Positions 48,982-63,357 are shown, counted from the stretch's first letter. The stretch is 64,000 bases of DNA from Ignelater luminosus (GCA_011009095.1 VTPC01003810.1:54054-118053); one strand, 5' to 3'. Notes: generated by a model from the letters alone, not told the origin. Numbers and translations are program-made.

Positions 48982-49498
48982 ATGCTGACTAAGTGGAAGT
49001 TGTACCTCAAGTTGCTCAAGTCGAAATGTTCCCTCTACTATGTCTTAAGCAAAGCGAGGCTAGCTTATCACGTCAGTGCGTCATCAGAGTCCAGTGGTTT
49101 TTTTCAAAGAATTGCGCTTCGTATGAAATGTAGCATTTTTAATGGTTCAAAAAAGCGCGTGGGACTTAAAAAATTCTGGATATCACGTTGTGCACAAACA
49201 ACATCGCAAGAAGATTATCTGCTGAAGATATCTGGCAGACCGACTTACTCTATCATCGACTTTGGCACAGCAATTCTAAGCTAAAATACCTCGTTCAATG
49301 CCAGCTGTAAAAGATCGCTGGCGCTTACTAAACTTTGAATTACATTTTCGTTGGCCTCTTTTGAAACTGCTTTTGACAAATATTGTCTTTTCAGATTTAT
49401 CTTGCTTGCCTGCTGACTACCAGGCGAGAGGTGTTGCGAAGGGCGCATTCAAACCAAAACATACCATACGTGTACTAACAATTGACATTATGGTCTGA
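48982..49498 (+). other. Unrecognised open patch
   Basis: Two open segments (100 and 66 codons) lie close together in different frames in a locally GC-richer block. The first contains LSKARLAYHVSASSESSG. I recognise no family. It could be a decayed mobile-element protein or chance. Confidence 0.2.
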
Positions 49499-49499
49499 A

Positions 49500-51680
49500 G
49501 TGCTATTAGTTATAAAGTAAATAATTTCATCTGGTTGGTTTAAATCCACATCATAATTACTAGCTTACTTGAATGACATTTTAAGACCGGTAGCCCTTAC
49601 ATACATACGTACCCTAGAACATACTTTAGCAAGATCATGCGAGATTTTATATTAGCCGCGTCAACTCCAGTTTTTTCAAATGAAAGAAAAATCCAAACTC
49701 TGTTCTGGCCTTCTAATTTGCTGAATTTGTCATCCATTGAAGAAGTAAATATGAGATGTCTGTGATCGACCGACAGGTGTAACGATACGACAGCATCTTA
49801 GCATATGCTGATGAATTTTTGACGTAAGTGACGCATGGTCATGATTCTTAAAAATGTGTTATTAGAACCTAATGACTCAATGCTTAGACAAGTAAAAGTT
49901 AGGTTATACACACGCTCCATTCTCATTTTAATTTATATACCTACGACAGTAAAATTGTTACAAGGTCTCCGTGAGTATCATTGAAATTTTACAACTATGC
50001 AAAATATGAGCAATAATAAAGAAAGGCGTTCTTCACTAATTGGTCATTATCAGGAGCTATAATTATTCTCTTAGCCGGAGCATTACACTCAAACCCGTTC
50101 ATACTTACCAAAATTTATTTTTTCAGATTTTCTTAATAAATTTGTTTTGTCTTTTAAGAGACAATTTCATCAAGATGATTTACTATCTAGAAACTCGCAA
50201 AGATAAGACAATGAAAGACAAACAATAACATTTAACTCCAATCATTACTAAACAACTCTATTCTAGTTTAATTGTTCGAGTCAATCAAAAAGTTTTAGTT
50301 AAAATTAAATAATTACCTTCAAGTTACTTGATGATTATACCTTCTTTTACTTAATATCTAACTGACATTACGTTACATGCGAACTTGATTAAAACACAAA
50401 AAATAATTTTAACCACTTCGTTGCGTTCTAGTAGAGCGATTTCACTGTAGATATCCCGATATTACGAACAAATTCAGTACTAACGTGAATCTGGGATTGT
50501 AGTGTGAAAGGAATAATAGAAGCAAGAAATCTATGATAAACATTTTAAACTACTCTTAATTAGTTATGCTTACTCTAAAACTCTTGTATTTATGGAAGTT
50601 TAAAACACGATAAACGATTACCCTAGCAACACCATTTTATCTACTACACAAAATGAATAACTCCCTCCTCCTTTAGTAGCAATATTCAAGAATACGTTTA
50701 AATTTAAGATGTATTTATTAACATTTTCTTCCTGATAATTAGAATGAATTTAAATATTCTCACCTGAAATTACTCCCCCAAGAGTATTATTTCACTGAGG
50801 ACATTTACTGAAGGTCTTATCTCAGACCTGTTTGTAAGAGGAAACTCGCTGAGAAAGTGATGAATCTTAATAATGAAAGCAGCGTTGGACTAGACGGTAT
50901 TATTAAAGAAAAGAAAGAAGTAAAAACTTAAAAAATATTATTGTAGTAGTTTCAGACCTGGTTTCTTTATTAGTTTTTTTATCCTATTAAACCCTCAGCA
51001 ATTTAAGTAATTTATTAGAAGATAAAATGAAAGTAACTTTTGCGAACAAAGCTTTATACCCTCGTATATCAAATTATTTACTCGAAACAAACAAATCTAA
51101 TATGTAGGTGCTTTAGTTGGATTTGTAGTTTTATTAGGTGCGATGGAGAAGTTTGGGAAATGATAATGATGCTTCAAGTTGGAAATGGAATCTAGTTTAT
51201 TCCTCTCAACCTAAATATCTGTTTTCTTCAGTTGTGAAAACATAATCCTTATTCTTTTCTTTTTCTTTTAATGGCATCTAAAACTTTTAAACATTTTCTT
51301 GTATGCCATTTTTATAGTTTAAAATACTTCTTATAATAAAAACTATTATTTTTTGCCGCGTGTTGCCAATGTTCAATTGCAAGACAACTTCTTGTCTATA
51401 ATTAGTACTGAAGTAAAAAGAATGGCAATGCTTGTGTTAGAATTTAACATAAATGATGCATTCGGAAAAGTTTTTAAAACATCGAAAAGAGTATAGCAAC
51501 ATTTCTCAGTTTTTAGACAAATTTTTCAAAACAATATTGGCCTTTCCAAGAATTCTCCAAAGAATCTAGAATTTAAACTTATGTTAGGAATAAACCTTGT
51601 CTTACTCTGCAATGCTTAAGTACACAAACTGCAAGGAAAAGGTGTATTTGTATATTAAGTAGAAATACATTTCTGAATCA
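49500..51680. other. AT-rich non-coding stretch
   Basis: Nothing recognisable on either strand. Confidence 0.45.
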
Positions 51681-51689
51681 ATATTGAGG

Positions 51690-52300
51690 CTATGAAAACC
51701 CCAACTCTAAACTACCATGCAGACTTGATGAATTGGATACCACAATCGGTCCCTTTGACAGCAGAGAGAGAAACAACAGAGATAATGTGCTTTTAGGCTT
51801 TTCGCAGCATCATGGGCTCTACGCTAAAAAAATCTTTGAAAAGAGCAACCAGTGTAAATGGACTTGAGTAAGTTGTGATAGAGTCACAAAAAATTAAACT
51901 GACGTCATAATCTCCAGCAAAAAAAAATACAGGCCAAGATATATTTAATAACTTTAACCTGGGCAGTGACCATCGAATGATTAGAGCAAAATTGAGATAC
52001 GCCCAAATAGAGAAAGAGCAGAAATAATGGCAAGAACCCAAAGCAGAATGTAAATACAACTTATAAAAAATAAAAAATCACAACTGGAGAACTTGGAAAA
52101 CTTGGGAGAAGAAGAGTTCAGTTGATACTGTTGAAAAACAGAAATGGAGAATGCCTAAACTATCTACCATTAATCGATGATATCATTCAGGAGAAAGATA
52201 ATAGCATTTAGCAAGTAATAAGTAAGGACGTATAAGTAGATAGGCCACGAAATACGTAGCGATCAAGAGAATCAAACGTGTAACATAATACGAAGAGTGA
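51690..52300 (+). pseudogene. LINE endonuclease-domain fragment (RTE type)
   Basis: In shifting plus-strand frames it reads CRLDELDTTIGPF, RERNNRDNVLLGF (normally GERNxRG), CKWTWV (about 51860), then NFNLGSDHRMIRAKLRYAQ (about 51950-52005). GSDHR is the catalytic SDH of apurinic-type LINE endonucleases. Downstream similarity fades. This is a 5'- and 3'-truncated relic of a different LINE copy from the one at 24-27 kb. Confidence 0.75.
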
Positions 52301-52749
52301 TTTTAACTTAGGTAAAGTTTGAAAACCTAAAAGGTGTCTACAAGTAGAACATTTCTAATCAGAGCAACAAGAAGCTACAATCTTTAAAACAAAAAATCCT
52401 TCAGTAAGGTACGAGTGGCTCAGACAACATTGCAATGAAGAAATCAATGCGGATATCTTTCAGAGACAAGATTTCAGACAAAAAAAGGTGAAGTAACTGT
52501 GTTGTAAACAAACAAAGGTGAACTGTTGACATAAAACGCATCCGAACAAACTGTACAAAACAGGAGTAAGTGATAAAGTTTACATCAGGCCTATACACAG
52601 CAATGGACATATAAGCTAGTTGATGCTCTTTCATACATATATGAGGTTAGATTAGCCTCTTTGGCACACCACAACTAAGACCATTCTTTCTAAATTAATA
52701 TTTTTCTAGTCAATAACTTAAATGAAAACGTCTTGCCGAAAAGCTAATG
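52301..52749. other. Non-coding DNA before mariner 2
   Basis: Probably more of the decayed LINE, with no motif left. Confidence 0.35.
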
Positions 52750-52751
52750 TA

Positions 52752-53988
52752 AGGGCACTATAAAAGTTTTGCAGTGTGACTTAACAAAAAGACGCAGGAG
52801 GCTGCATGTTACTGCATGTTCAGACATGTCCATGCTTACATAGTAGCCGCCAGCAACACGTCTGTGGGCTTAGTTGTTCATTCGCAGTGACAGTGTAAAG
52901 TGCAGACTATGGCATCGTGGTCATGTAGTGAGAAAAGGGCAGTTTGTGCGTGGTTTAAGCATAGACTTAGAAGAAATGACGCCTGCATTGAATCATGATT
53001 GTCCACATCGTACGACTATATTCAGGTGGTACAGTGAATTCTAAAGGGGCAATTTTACTCTGGAGGACGCTGAGGGGGAAGGAAGGCCACGAACGTCAAT
53101 AACAGAGGAAAACATTACTGCTGTGAGGAAAATGCTTGACGAAGACCGGCGAGTGACATACCGGCAGATAGAGGAGACCTTACACCTTCATGCACCAGCA
53201 ATTAATTCGATTCTGCGTGACCATTTACAAGTAAAGAAACTTTGTTCTCTGTGTGCCGCATAGTCTGAAGGAAGAACAAATGACTCGTCGTGTGACTTGG
53301 TGCCGAAAGATGCTGAAAATGTTTGATAAGGGATAATCTCAGCATGTGAACAGCATTGTGACAGGTGACGAGACTTGGCTGTACTATTACGATGTGCCGA
53401 CCAAGGCTGAAAACAAAGTTTGGGTCTTTGATGATGAGGACACACCTGTAGCTGTCAGAAAATCTCGATCTGTTAAGAAAAAAATGATAGCTGTATTTTT
53501 CAAATCGAGTGGAATTGTAGAGCGTGTCGTTTTGGACACACAGAAGACAGTCACAGCTAAGTGGTACACCGAACAGTGCCTGCCTAAAGTCATACAATCT
53601 ATAAAAAACCTGCGGCCAAAGTCAAGAATGGACACCTGGTACCTCCATCATGACAACGCTCCAGCTCATCGCGCCAAAGCCTGCACCAATGATTTGACCA
53701 ATACTAAACTGAAACTTCTTGAGCACCCTCCTTACAGTCCAGACCTTGCTTCCTGTGACTTTGCACTGTTCCCTCATGTGAAAATGAAGCTGAAAGGAAA
53801 ACGGTTTTCTAGTGACGAGGACCTTCTAAGGGCTTAGGACAACGAGTGTGCCTCACTCCTGGATGAAACATGGCAGAGCTGGTTTAAGAACTGGTTTCGG
53901 CGAATGGAGAAGTGTATTGAATATGGTGGAAATTACTTTGAAAGAATTCAATAAACAAACCTGTATTGCAAAACTTTTATAGTGCCCT
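52752..53988 (+). mobile_element. Mariner transposon 2, structurally complete
   Basis: The left end AGGGCACTATAAAAGTTTTG and the right end CAAAACTTTTATAGTGCCCT are perfect inverted repeats over 20 or more bases. They are flanked by TA at 52750-52751 and 53989-53990. At 1237 bases it is the size of a full mariner. The TIR sequence is unlike that of the copy at 22.4 kb, so it is a different mariner lineage. Confidence 0.95.
52909..53954 (+). pseudogene. Mariner 2 transposase pseudogene (DD34D)
   Basis: The ATG at 52909 begins a diverged helix-turn-helix half that breaks repeatedly. Pieces seen are EKRAVCAWFKHRLRRND, FTLEDAEGEGRPRTS, RRVTYRQIEETL and WCRKMLKMFDKG, in changing frames up to about 53330. 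The catalytic half is then open: IVTGDETWLYYYD (first Asp), YLHHDNAPAH (second), YSPDLASCDFALF (third, 34 residues on), GKRFSSDEDLL, a TAG at 53835-53837, then KNWFRRMEKCIEYGGNYF to the stop at 53954. The perfect TIRs yet broken N-terminus suggest it could still be moved by an active relative but cannot move itself. Confidence 0.9.
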
Positions 53989-53999
53989 TATTACTTAAG

Positions 54000-55060
<1,061 letters not shown>

Positions 55061-55260
55061 CAGAAATTATACAAACGAAAGCAACGGCCAGACTAATATG
55101 TTTACCGACACGGGAGGGACGGAAATCGAAAGAAAAGGCTTCATGTTACACAACTGTCGGTTGTACGACTTTGGCGCATACGTAGTTCTATAGAAGCATC
55201 AATCTCGTTATATTGTATCCACACTCGTATAAAGCTACTATAAAAGTCCCTGACTCTAGT

Positions 55261-58200
55261 GCCATCTGTACCAAAAAAAAACTACGTTCCTGTCTTTTTG
55301 GTCTGCATTCTAGTTCAAATACAGTAGGAAAGTACTTGAACAGCGGAATTTTGTCCAAGCATGGTCAATCGGCTCATGTCTAAAGTAGAATATTGGCTTA
55401 CGATTAATTTTCAATTTTCACTAAAACATCGGACAATGGGGAGGATGCGAGAAACGAGTCTCACTTGTTAGTCGTTGCAATGCCTGTTCTGGAAATCATC
55501 TTCGATTGGTATCGATCTTGATATTTCATCATTTTCCTAGTTTTCTTTATCGTAATATTCAGTTCTAATGAAAATGTGGCAAACCATTTTAGGCTGAGTT
55601 AGTATTCATAAAAGCTATTTATTTTCTAATCATGGCTATCTTAACGCACTGTTTTCTTTTTTTTGATGCTTTTTTGCGGTTTTTCAGATAATGTAAACCA
55701 TCTTCATTCGAGTTTCTATAAAATAAGAAGTTTTCACTAACACTTGAAATTGAAGTTGTAAGTAAATAATGAAAGAATATGGCAAGGAATGTGATGTCTG
55801 CACCTGCTCAAATGATCATAGCAATGCCGAAACTTAGTATCTGAATCTGTATATGAAAAGCAATAAATCTGGTGGAGGGAAAGGTAACGAATAGACTGAG
55901 ATGACTTTTCTATATTGCTAATTTACCAATTGTAGCTGTCATGCGATCTCAAAATCTTTAAATAAGAGAACACCATAACCAAATGTAGTAGTAATCTCAC
56001 CTTGTTAATTAGTATCTAAACAATACGAAACTCGACTGCCCGTGTCTGATAATGTAGTCCCGTTCGGGAATACTTGGCGATGCAAATTTAGTTACTGATC
56101 TAAACTAGTGGCTCTTTTCACTTCCAAAATTTAATCAATCAGTACAGCTTTATGCCTAAACGGGTGTTACTAATTACACATACTACTTTGGTATATTTCT
56201 TATAGGTAATTTTAATGCTTTTAATAAATTATGTATTAAATGAGATTCTTCAAAAGTGAACAAGTTAGTGGATTTTCTGTTGTTATGCCGTTACCTCTCT
56301 AATTGAACACAGGGGCTTAGTTGAAAGAGGCGAGTGGCAAACTTTGGCTACTTGGCTGGGTTGTAGATCCCTAATGTTCAAAAACCTAAAATGTAAAATA
56401 TGGTCGGTTAAAAAAACGCCAGCTCTGCTTGGTGTGGCCGTCCGGTTGGACACGCCGCCGTGGGGAAGTGCACCCCTTATATATAATCTGAAATCTAGCC
56501 AAAAAAACTTGCTAGCAATTTTGTAAATAATAGAATATATTGGAAAAAACATCCTGGAAGCAACAACATAGTGAATTGCTATGTGAACTTCAACAGACTT
56601 TTCTATAAATTCCAAGCAGCATAGACTTCTTGCAATCGCTTTAGGTGCCAAAAATCAGCTTAGAAGTAGCTGATACTTATTAATGAAATTTATTATAATT
56701 ACTTTCCTTAAAAATCTATTCAAGAGTTTTTTATGAACTTTTTGTGAATGAATAATTACTTTCAATACTTTTGCTTTTTATCCTTCACACTAAAACAAAA
56801 AGAAATGAAACCTTGGCAGTACTTGTACTTATCATTAAATAAAATTTTTAATAAACTAAGAACATGAACTTTCCGAGAGACTAAGAGCCTTTGTTTTGTT
56901 TGTCGTTGACGTCTTGTATTTCAAAGACTTAGATTCGTGTGTTTTAAAACAAAATAATCTCTCTTCTAAAGGAGAAAGTCTAAGTATTGTTATTTGTAAA
57001 TTAGAACAACTTTGAGTTGTTTTCCCCATAACTGACGTAGGAAAGTTACAGCTATGGTATTGCAAATTGAAAACAAATGGAATCATAATAGGTATCAATT
57101 TGTTTAATATAATTGGTGAGTATCATCGGTTTTCCCATGATATATTACCTAAAGGTGTCTGCAATATAAAGCATAATGATGATAACGAACGCGTATACCC
57201 AAAAAAGAATTTACAAGTGAAAATAAAATGTTTGTTACATGTTAATAACTTTTTCAGAATACTAAAATAAAATTTAAAAAAAGTTAAAAAATTTTAAAAA
57301 ATTCAAAAAATGTTAGTTGCTCCACTCAATTTTATTTTCCAACTTTACTTCGTAGAACTCCATGTTAAATAAAACTACAAACACATCTTTGTAAAAAAAA
57401 CCGAAACAGTTGCAAAAACACTTTTTCCATGTACACCTTTAATTTGTCTAGAACCTATCTCCGTGCCATTTCTTTCTCCTTTTATTTATTACAAATTACA
57501 AATATGAGTATGAGCCAAGTAATCTCATTTTTATGAATGTCTAGCCAGGCGTGAAATTGAACTGATCTCCAAAACAAATAACTTTTTTCGATTTTACAAA
57601 ATTCCTTCAGTATATCTGCTTAAAATCCCAGTATATATTAGTTAGCTTTTATCAAGTTGCACGAAGCAACTTTAAGTTTAATTAAATACTTGCTGCCGTA
57701 CACCTGTATGTCTTATATCTTGTCACTTCTCTTTTGAGTAGTTTTATTTAATATTCTACCTAGAAACTACAAAGCCAAAACTACGAAATTGGATGGATTA
57801 ATTTGCATAATAGCCGTAACAGCTTGGTTAGGAGAACCCATAATGTGGTTTGCATAAATAAAGCCACCAAGCAACTTTATAGAGGCTTAGTTCGAATTTT
57901 TGCATTTGAAATTGCTTATATTTCTGAAGGGAATAGTATTAGAATAAGAATAAGATAAAGTTGCCGCTGCTGGAATAATCGAATTTTAAAAAGAATTTTT
58001 TTTTGAATCACTATAATTTTTCAAATTACTTTAGTGCTGACAAGAAGTAAATTAACAATTCATCATATGTGCGTATTTGATGTATACAGTTAAGATTAAT
58101 GTAGACGTTTCACTTGTTTTAATAAAAAAAAACAAACCTTTACATTATATAAAGCGTATTTCAGGCAATTTTAAGACTTTCAAAGCCGTATCATGTTTTA

Positions 58201-60376
58201 CACTTTACTGAAGCCTGAATTACAAACACAGCAAGAAAGGATAATGAAGGCCAACCCGCTGTCTCCTAGTTACGTGATTCCTAAGATTAAGGTTATGTTA
58301 GTTCCAGTTCATCTGTTTGTTACAGCTGTATTATTACATACATTTTGGTAAATAAATCTCTCTTAACTATTTCGCTCTTGCGATTTAAATCACACAAAGC
58401 ACTCTCATTGTAAATTCAAAATAGCTGTACTAGCTAACTCATTTTAAACTTTCAAAAACAAATTAAATTAACCTAGTTACACTCGGTATTAAAATAACCT
58501 TATTGTTAGCATTAAAAATTTAGTGTAGTAGAACCACGACCATGCAATTAAGTATTGCTTTAATTGGAGTGCATTTTGTGTGTTTTTTGATCATTAACCT
58601 CGCCCTTTAACACCTGTGTCTTTTCTTATTATTGTTTAGAAAATGAATTTCTTCTAACTTTTAAATTTCATGCTATATGCCTAATATTGAACAAACCCTA
58701 TACTATGCCCGACAAAAAAGTTTTTCAGTCTGAAAGGTTTTATGTTTAGTAGTTTCTCTTTCTAGGATAAGCCCCGTAAAGTTTTCCAGGACTTTTTTAT
58801 AGTGTTTACCGAATTCCTACTGGGACTGAATATATCTACATTGAATTTTTATCTTTTATCTCATTATTGCTTTCGCATCTTCACATTATCTTGAAAAACA
58901 AAGCTTTCAACCTTTCAAGAGAGGTTATTCACAAAAACAATTCGCATTTCCTTATGCTTTTGTAGTGTTAATAGTAATATGTATTCCATTTGTTACTTAA
59001 AATCCGTTCAGTTGTTTACTTAAGCATTTAGTTTGTTATTCTAAATTTTTCTAATTCTTTGCTAAATTCTAACTAAGGTAGCATCGACAGCATTAAACGT
59101 TTTCTCAGTTAGCTCTTTAGTTTATCGCGTTCATATTTACATAGTTTACTTCTACCAGGAAGTGCTTATCCTGGGTTTTGTGTTCTCTTTCAAGGTTTCA
59201 AGATGCCACTGTCGGTTACTAAAATTGCTGTTGCTTTTGCAGTAACTCCCCCTTTCCATTGCTCGTAATACCTACGTGAGCTGGAATCAAAACTACACGA
59301 ATTTATTTACTTGTATGGCTTGTAAGAATCTACACGTACAGATCCAATAAAGTTTGCAATATCAAATATAACTAGCTAGCGACGGTTTTATAACTCTAAT
59401 GTATAATAGCGCTACCAAAACTAATTGAAATTCTTAACCTATCAGTGTAGATTCGTGCCATCTGGATAATCAATAAAAACACTGTAAAAACTAGTACGTA
59501 GGAATTTCCTTCAAGTCATATCCTTATCGAGATTAACACAGTCAAAAAGGAAGACTGAAAGTAAACAGTTCCAGGAGTTATAAAAAGCACATCAGATAAA
59601 GGAAAGTCAACTTTTCCTAAAGATACAGGGAATCGCATAGCAGTAGAACATGTAATAATCGGTCGTTGTTGATAAAGCACCAGGAGGCAACTACCACTAC
59701 CAGGCGTAATGATTTCAATGGTCGGAAAAACCATGTACTTATTTCTTTAGAGCATCTGGAAGCTTTGATTGCCAAGAGAGATATATATTTAACTTAAGAT
59801 ATGCATGTAACTATTAGAAAATGGCATATCTCTTTATTTTCTCAATGCAAAGAATATGGTTAAGAGATAAGACCTCTTCAAAAAGCTGTTTTTATCAAAC
59901 CTATGGATAATATTTCCTTTTTTACAATGGGATGGTAATTTACTGGTAAGTCTAGACTTTTGTTCTTGGGCATGGGAAAGGTATACATTACTAAGTAATT
60001 GTTCTGAAAAGCTAAACTGTAGTTTCTGCTAACAATCTTTTGAAGTAAGCAGCTAATCCAGATGCATTCCAAATCACGCAAGGTGTGAGCGCTTTTATTC
60101 TCAAGTAAGAAAATTTCTTGTATCAAAATACCATCTTATTATAACACATTTCAAGAATTAACCCTTCAAATCCATACAGATAGTTTTTTTGTAAGTTCAC
60201 GAAACCTATAAAGTGTTTCATACTCTATCCCGCGTGTGAAATTATTTCCCACTGGGTTAAAAACATTGTTAATGTAAACCGTTTCCTTACTGGGAATCCA
60301 AATCGAGGGTCGGTTAAACGCAGTCAGACACATCCATTTTGTAGGTAAAGGAGTGTTTGACGACATACTGAATACT
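55261..60376. other. AT-rich non-coding stretch
   Basis: No gene recognised. A GC-richer patch at 56340-56480 is open on both strands but encodes nothing I know. Minus-strand open frames at 59516-60411 share no family motifs and are separated by clustered stops, so I do not call them coding. Confidence 0.4.
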
Positions 60377-60379
60377 TTA
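60377..60379 (+). other. Target-site duplication (TTA) of the Harbinger element, left
   Basis: TTA is repeated at 63795-63797. Three-base TWA duplications are the hallmark of PIF/Harbinger insertion. Confidence 0.75.
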
Positions 60380-60639
60380 AGGCCCATCCACATTTTGTTC
60401 TTTTTTAACAATTTTAATGGTCGGGTAAAACTGTATTAGATAAGAACGATAAACGATGCACATCCACACTACATCAGTCGTTTATAAGTTGGTAGTGCAT
60501 GCGGACATATTTCACAATGAATTTAAAAAAATACCTTATAGCAGTGACGGCGTCAATTATATTAAAAAGAAAGAGTGCTGAAAGAAAGAAAAAACGCTCC
60601 AAATGAACAAAGCGTTGGCTCCTAAAAAGACTTGTATTC

Positions 60640-60647
60640 TCCTAGGT
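60640..60647 (+). other. 8-bp target-site duplication of the hAT, left
   Basis: TCCTAGGT here and TCTTAGGT at 62515-62522 match at seven of eight positions. Eight-base duplications are typical of hAT. Confidence 0.85.
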
Positions 60648-62514
60648 CAGCGGTCGGCAACCCGCGGCTCGCGAGCCACATTCGGCTCTTTGGCTACGCG
60701 GCTGCGGCTTTTTCGGACCGACAGAGGTATTCACATTTTCATTTCTTAATATATCTACCATTTAATAATACATTAGGGAATATTATTCTATTTTTTACTT
60801 ATTAAAATATTTCTTCTTTTATTTTATTAGTTCCAGCCGAGTTCTGTGTGGTAAATATAGTTTGCGCTGTCCGGTCAGCATTAGCACAATCACAGAAGCA
60901 AAAAGCAACTGGATGCAATCTTCAGATAATGTGACTGCGCAAGTTTTGCTGTTTCTCATAAGATTGCATTTGTAAAACATAGAAAACCTTTCACAGATGG
61001 GGAATACGTAAAAAAACTGTCCGAGACAGAACAATTAAGATTGGCAAGAATGTGACAGATCAACAGATGAATGATATACAATCGGCACCTGTATTTTCTT
61101 TGGCATGTGACGAGGCGTGTTACGTGAAGGACATCGCACAAGTTAGTCTTCTGGGATGGTATGTTTTCGACTACTGGCTTTGCTATCACTTAAAGGACAA
61201 AGCGAGGTGAATTTTAGGGTTTGTGACTGTTACGGAAATTGACATCAATAGAATGATATCTATTGCTATAGCGGGAGCACCCAGTATGACGGGTACACCT
61301 AAAGGCCTTGTTACCATCTTCAAACAAAATGTTGAACACGATGTTTTTACGTTTCATTGTATTATTCATCAAACAGCGCTATGCATGCAGACATTTCCCA
61401 TCGAAGCTGTAAAGATGATGGATTTAGTAGTAAAAATAGTCAACCTAATAATGGCAAAAGGACTTAATCATTGAGAGTTTTGTGCTCTTCTCGCAGAAGT
61501 GAACAGTCAATATTCCGACCTTCTTTTGCACAATGAACTTCGTCGGTTATCCAGAGGAGCAGTTTTTAAATGTTCGCTTCATGCTTTGAACATATTAAGA
61601 CTTTTTTAAGTCAAAATGAACACGAATATCCAGAGCTAAGTAATGAAGAATGGTTACAGAAATTTTACTTTGCCGTTGATATGACATCACATTTAAACTA
61701 CCTCAATCAGAATTTACAAGGTAGAGGTAATACTGCAAATACTCTTCTAGAAACCGTCCTTACCTTCGAACAACAACTGCTATTGTTTGTGGAAGACATC
61801 AAGAGTGAAAATTTGTTTCATTTCGAAACTTTAAGAAAGCATCTGGAAACTACTGAAAATCTCATCGATAGTAAGTTCTTTCTGGCAGCAATTGCAAAAA
61901 TGCAGGATTCATTTACTGATCGTTTCAAAGATTTCAAAGATGAAAAGTCCATCAAATAAATTTTTTGCCATTTCCAACAGTTAACAGAGTTCAGTTTGAA
62001 CTACAGTTAATAGACTTAAAAAGCAAAGGTTTGTGGTCTTAAAAATATACACTTTTACAACTGGAACTAGAAAGAGAAAAAGCGACGTTAACCATGAATC
62101 ATAAATGGACTAAACTTTCCAACTCAAAATACCTAGCATTTAAAATTTTGACAATTTTTGGGTCCACTTATTATTGTGAGCAGGCGTTCTTTAACATGAA
62201 TGCTATCAAAAGCAAGCTAAGAAGTCAGCTTATGATGTAAGCCTCAAAACTTGTTTAAAATTTAAGACTTCCAACTACTTACTGAACATGAAACAACTAT
62301 GTGCGGAAATGCATTGTCAAAAGTCCCATGAATTCGTTTTTCTTTATTTACTTAAAGTTTTGTTTTGTATTTGTTTTTGTATTAAATAAATATTTACCCG
62401 TATTGCGTTAAAATATTGTATCCCAAACTCCCATCTCTATCCACTGCGGCTCTGTAAATCTTGGGTTAAATAGGATAAAATGGCTCTTTTTTCCAAAAAG
62501 GTTGCCGACCCCTG
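60648..62514 (+). mobile_element. hAT transposon, structurally complete, nested in the Harbinger
   Basis: The ends are CAGCGGTCGGCAACC and the reverse complement of GGTTGCCGACCCCTG (14 of 15 match). Next to the left end lie GC-rich GCGGCTCGCGAGCC and CGGCTCTTTGGC blocks, and next to the right end GGCTCTTTT and CTGCGGCTCT. CAGnGGTCGGCAACC ends occur in the ZBED5/GTF2IRD2-like branch of hAT elements. Length is 1867 bases, and an 8-bp duplication surrounds it. Confidence 0.95.
60963..62240 (+). pseudogene. hAT transposase pseudogene (GTF2IRD2/ZBED5-like)
   Basis: Pieces in order are IAFVKHRKPFTDGEYVKKL (about 60963), VFSLACDEACYVKDIAQVSL (about 61090, with the first catalytic Asp), ITIDGAPSM-like IAGAPSMTGTPKGLV (about 61275), FHCIIHQTALCMQ (about 61352), VVKIVNLIMAKGLNH (about 61430), SQYSDLLLHNELRRLSRG (about 61508), then an open frame 61570-61959 with FLSQNEHEYPELSNEEWLQK and DMTSHLNYLNQNLQG. 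The end is FGSTYYCEQAFFNMNAIKSK (about 62160), the hAT dimerisation motif. Upstream zinc-finger (BED) coding was not seen, and stops at about 61050, 61205 and 61474 plus shifts break the frame. The enzyme would cut and paste its element, but this copy cannot make it. Confidence 0.9.
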
Positions 62515-62522
62515 TCTTAGGT
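62515..62522 (+). other. 8-bp target-site duplication of the hAT, right
   Basis: TCTTAGGT, with one base different from the left copy. Confidence 0.85.
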
Positions 62523-63012
62523 CAACCTTTTGGAAGAACTGAGGCTCGAATCAGCGGGCTGGTTTAATTTCTTGAGAATGGATGAAAAGATCGCATCTTG
62601 AGCTTCTCAAAATGCGAACTCCGTTATTTAAAAAACAAGATACTCATTTAAGGCAGAGTAGCTTTCCTCATGAACGTCTTACTACAACTTTACGGCTCTT
62701 AGCAACAGGAAGAAGCTACGCTGATTAAAAATTTTTGGCTATAATTTTACCACAGTCGCTAAGTCAAATTATTCTGTTTTAAGAAGAGACTATTGAAAAA
62801 GTGAGTAAAATAATATTAAAACAATTATTGTTGTTACTCAAAGCAGTAGAACATAAAATAATGTATGCCACTTGTACATAACATGACTTAATTGACTCCC
62901 CTTTGATTAAGCCAGGCTAGTTTTATAAAGCCCTGCATTATGTACTAGTGACATAAATATCTATTTTAGCTTTATTTTAAAATAAAAAAAGACTAACAAT
63001 TGACAGTTCAGT

Positions 63013-63258
63013 TTAAATGGAATAAAACGAACTCGTATCGGAATTATAATTGATTGATGTATAATATTGGTGTATGGTATTACTGACGGATTGAGCTATA
63101 GATTGACTAATGCTGGTGCCAGTATCATAAATATTCATTTTTGAATATCTAGATACATTACCTAATCTTGCTTCAACCAAAATATACTCCATTAACTTTT
63201 TTGCCATAACAGCAGTCTCTTCTGGTAATTCCCTTAATTTGAAGGCCAAATCTTTCAT
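63013..63258 (-). pseudogene. Probable C-terminal piece of the Harbinger MADF/Myb-like accessory gene
   Basis: An open minus-strand frame of 81 codons has KDLAFKLRELPEETAVMAKK near its start, a helical pattern similar to the short C-terminal (BESS-like) tail of the second protein encoded by Harbinger elements. That protein helps the transposase bind DNA and enter the nucleus. Position supports this, since the second gene of Harbinger elements often lies on the other strand near the far end. The DNA-binding domain itself is not present. The upstream DNA at 63260-63430 on the minus strand holds a GAT repeat and no long frame. Confidence 0.5.
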
Positions 63259-63357
63259 AATTATATCACGTTAGTAATCATCCTTGTCCAACTGACGATT
63301 TACTTTCTCCAAAATGTCATCATGTAGTGTTTTTGCTCGTCACGTCGTCTAGTTCTG

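Larger units (their letters stand above)
60517..62810 (+). pseudogene. Harbinger transposase, N-terminal part, split by the hAT
   Basis: The first piece (60517-60640) starts with an ATG and is basic, with SAERKKKRSK then KRWLLKR, the Harbinger transposase start. After the hAT the coding sense resumes at about 62523: LLEELRLESAGWFNFLRMDEK, then TPLFKKQDTHLRQSSFPHE (about 62618), TTLRLLATGRSYAD (about 62685) and ILPQSLSQII (about 62752). These are the family's conserved N-terminal blocks. Stops and shifts are present, including TAG inside the hAT target site, and the DDE nuclease domain is missing. Confidence 0.8.

Noticed and set aside
56283..56651. 122-codon frame on minus with an open frame on plus
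   Set aside because: A GC-richer patch with both strands open, with no recognised domain or splice support.
59878..60411. Two minus-strand frames in the same phase that looked like one broken gene
   Set aside because: Four stops lie between them, no family motif is seen, and the right one runs over the Harbinger border.
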